From: Rouxiella badensis | GTDB taxonomy: Bacteria; Pseudomonadota; Gammaproteobacteria; Enterobacterales; Enterobacteriaceae | DNA: 61,089 nucleotides | NCBI RefSeq assembly: GCF_002093665.1 | Contig: NZ_MRWE01000034.1 | Location: forward strand, 1 to 61,089 | Direction of reading: 5' to 3' | Part shown: piece after piece, positions 59,084 through 61,089 of the stretch | Layout of the letters: each line of letters starts with the position of its first letter | How positions within the stretch are numbered: position 1 is the stretch's first letter | Made by a program: the position numbers and the translations under genes | Notes under the pieces: generated by a model | What the model saw: only the letters and a program-made list of their open reading frames with translations | Database searches by the model: none | What the model was told of the DNA's origin: nothing

Positions 59084-60580
59084 TCAGGAATTTCGTCCCG
59101 GCAGTGTCTGACAGGTTTTTCCTGCCGAGAGGGGAGCCGTAACGGGATATTTCGCATCGGGAGTGATATAAACCTGTGAGGTTGCCACGTAGCCATCGGC
59201 AAAGGTGGCCTCAATAAACCTCGCCTGCCAGCCAGCACCGGCATAGTCCAGCGAGAGATTCACCGTATTTTGCGGGCTGGGCGTAAGGCGTGTAGACGCG
59301 TAACGAATGCCGCAGGCGTAGCGGAAATCTCGGGAATCAGGATTTGTGGCGGTCCATTGCAGCACCTTCACCGGCTTCTCGGAGAAACTCACCTGTCGAT
59401 CGACGTCGCTATTGGCCGAATTTGTGACGGTCACGGTTGGCAGCGGACGGGAGTCCTGCAAACGGTTGATAAACGCGACCAGCGACTGCTGCATGACGTT
59501 CACAATCCCGAGATGATCGCTGTTGGGCACGATACGCAGAGATTTTTCACCGGGCAGTGGATCAAAGTAGTAGCGCGTATCATCCGGCGGAAAGAAGTCG
59601 TCGCCGCTGGCGTTGATGATGTATTTAGGAATCGCCAGTCGAGACCTCGCGTCAGTCGCCAGATACTGCAACGGATCCTCAATCTTCATCAACTGCTCAA
59701 AGGCGGGCGTGCCGAGCTTGAGATCGATCTGATTGTCGTAATAGGGTTTAAAGGCAATGGGCCAGTTCCCGCCGTAGACCCGGTACATGTGCTTCACAAT
59801 GTCTTGCGTATTCAGTGCGTCCGCCACGAAAGGCACAATGGCTTCCACCGACGGGTCTGAAATACCGGCAAGCCAGGTTGCCCAGCCGCGCTTGGACGCG
59901 CCGGTGACAATAAATTTGTCAATATGCCAGGGTCTCAGCTCTTTTTTAGCCAGCCTGATGGTTTGTGAAATAGCTTCGGCCATCGGCACATGCAGTGGCA
60001 GCAGTGCCCGGTTTTGCGGACTTTGCATCGTTAATTGCCAGCTGCGCGCAATACTGTCGTCCTCAACGCGTGAAATTCCATCGTGCTGATACTCCAGTCC
60101 GATAGCCGGAATATTATCCAGAGAAACAACAATCGTATTCGTTGATTGTGCAATTTCGGCCATCATCTTTTCGCTAAGATCGACGGCAATAAGCGCTCTG
60201 GTGCCCCTAGCGTTTTTGGGAATATAAATATTGACGTCATGATGCCATTGGCCAGGAGTGACCAAACCGTCAGGTGACCAGTGTTGTGACAGCATTTGAT
60301 ATCTATTGATCTGAACGGGCGGTTTGCTGGGATCAATAGCATATCGGGCGGGCACGATATCGTTTAATAAATACCGATATTCGCGCGGATACGCCTGGTT
60401 GCTGACAAAGCGGTAGTCAAGCCTTTGCTTCGCGAGCGTTTCGCGATAGCAGGCAATCATATTGGTATTACTCACCTTGCTGTCGATACTATTACAAGCA
60501 TTGTCCAATAGCCGCGTTTGGGAAAAAACACACGCCGGCAGTAACAGCAAAGAAAAGAACGCCAACTTAAATATGTTCAT
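59084..60580 (-). CDS. PqaA-family protein, copy 2
   Basis: This 498-residue paralogue of the protein at 53095-54528 has a Sec signal (MNIFKLAFFSLLLLPACVFS). The same serine-hydrolase-like set is present: Ser229 in VTGASKRGWATW, NASGDDFF and NSDHLGIV. It has the full N-terminal segment (about residues 65-88, PREYRYLLNDIVPARYAIDP) that copy 1 lacks. Both copies end with TSQVYITPD and a short tail. The small unknown membrane gene follows it. Function as for copy 1: an exported hydrolase-like protein of unknown substrate. Confidence 0.87.
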   Translation of the reverse strand: MNIFKLAFFSLLLLPACVFSQTRLLDNACNSIDSKVSNTNMIACYRETLAKQRLDYRFVSNQAYPREYRYLLNDIVPARYAIDPSKPPVQINRYQMLSQHWSPDGLVTPGQWHHDVNIYIPKNARGTRALIAVDLSEKMMAEIAQSTNTIVVSLDNIPAIGLEYQHDGISRVEDDSIARSWQLTMQSPQNRALLPLHVPMAEAISQTIRLAKKELRPWHIDKFIVTGASKRGWATWLAGISDPSVEAIVPFVADALNTQDIVKHMYRVYGGNWPIAFKPYYDNQIDLKLGTPAFEQLMKIEDPLQYLATDARSRLAIPKYIINASGDDFFPPDDTRYYFDPLPGEKSLRIVPNSDHLGIVNVMQQSLVAFINRLQDSRPLPTVTVTNSANSDVDRQVSFSEKPVKVLQWTATNPDSRDFRYACGIRYASTRLTPSPQNTVNLSLDYAGAGWQARFIEATFADGYVATSQVYITPDAKYPVTAPLSAGKTCQTLPGRNS

Positions 60581-61089
60581 ATATTACCCTGGAAAAAATT
60601 CATACAGAATTTAAATGCACACTAGAATGTTTCTAATATTTATTTATTAACCTATTGCTAGCATCATTCCTGAGAATCCTCTCGATAGCAGGGTCTGAAA
60701 TGACACTTTTTTATTGATTCATTGCATGCATTACGATCATCAAGGTTATAGTCACCTGCGTAAATTATTTGAGTGAATAATTTATCTAAGCAGAGTTTAT
60801 TTTTATCGATTCGCGGTAGAATCATCGTACAAAAATACCTCAAAAATTGGGCCTATTTTTGAGGTCATTAAGGTGTTAATTTTGCCCATAATTTAAATTC
60901 AAATTCTCTAAGAAAATTCCCACTCAGCACTGAAGATCGGCGAATAATTATTTACTCGCGCACCTTTGCCGTTATCTAAATATGTTCTTTACAACCCTTA
61001 GACAGCCTGGGTTTAAAATGAAAAAAACCCTGCCGTCCGTCTTGAGGCGCATAAAGTTATACAATTTTCCGTGACCTGTACAATATTTT
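60581..61089. other. AT-rich spacer upstream of pqaA copy 2
   Basis: No gene is visible to the window end. It should hold the pqaA promoter, but no clear PhoP box was found. A 6-bp GGGTTT/AAACCC inverted repeat lies at about 61009-61029. Confidence 0.4.
60838..60864. repeat. perfect inverted repeat
   Basis: CCTCAAAAAT and ATTTTTGAGG flank the 7-base loop TGGGCCT. No long T-run follows the stem. It could be an operator or a terminator for a gene beyond the window. Confidence 0.5.

Overview
The window is chromosomal DNA of a member of the Enterobacterales, most likely the Yersiniaceae (Serratia, Rahnella, Rouxiella and Ewingella type). The core genes have their closest familiar relatives in E. 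coli and Serratia, and the order minCDE - (insert) - rnd - fadD - slp/yeaY - tsaB - yoaA - yoaB is, from memory, that of Serratia and Yersinia rather than E. coli. Genus cannot be fixed from the sequence alone. No rRNA, tRNA, insertion sequence, phage gene or CRISPR array was seen.

Layout. 1-5400: conserved core (ycgN, ycgM, an MltB-type transglycosylase, ycgL, minCDE). 5400-25500: a roughly 20-kb accessory block between minE and rnd. It holds an AT-rich toxin remnant with an intact putative immunity gene, a csc-type sucrose operon (cscR divergent from cscB-cscA-porin), a complete isomaltulose (palatinose) operon palEFGHKQZ with its LysR regulator palR, a Tat-exported GH10 xylanase, and a methyltransferase / TetR / FUSC-transporter trio built around a perfect operator palindrome. 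25500-36500: rnd, fadD, a BssS-like small gene, slp, tsaB, yoaA, yoaB and a zwf-pgl-eda operon. 36500-49000: hexR, pykA, lpxM, mepM, a znuA gene without znuCB, ruvBAC, yebC, nudB and aspS. 49000-52700: yecD, yecE, cmoA, cmoB. 52700-61089: an accessory end with two PqaA-family genes flanking a CsbD-like protein, a candidate small RNA, a short ORF and a puuP/puuB-like pair behind a sigma-54 promoter.

How the genes work together. The accessory block is a plant-sugar module. Sucrose would cross the outer membrane through the ScrY-like porin, enter by the CscB proton symporter and be split by CscA. Isomaltulose and trehalulose would enter unphosphorylated through PalEFGK and be split by PalQ, PalZ and perhaps PalH. 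The sucrose isomerase gene palI, which sits beside palR in Erwinia rhapontici, is not here; a xylanase takes that place. The released hexoses feed a nearby Entner-Doudoroff / pentose-phosphate set (zwf, pgl, eda, pykA) that carries three good HexR boxes.

The most unusual points are a ZnuA homologue that has lost two of three zinc-binding histidines and its His-rich loop at a locus where znuCB has been deleted, a palatinose operon without its isomerase, a toxin/immunity scar, and a proline-rich second reading frame overlapping the end of slp.
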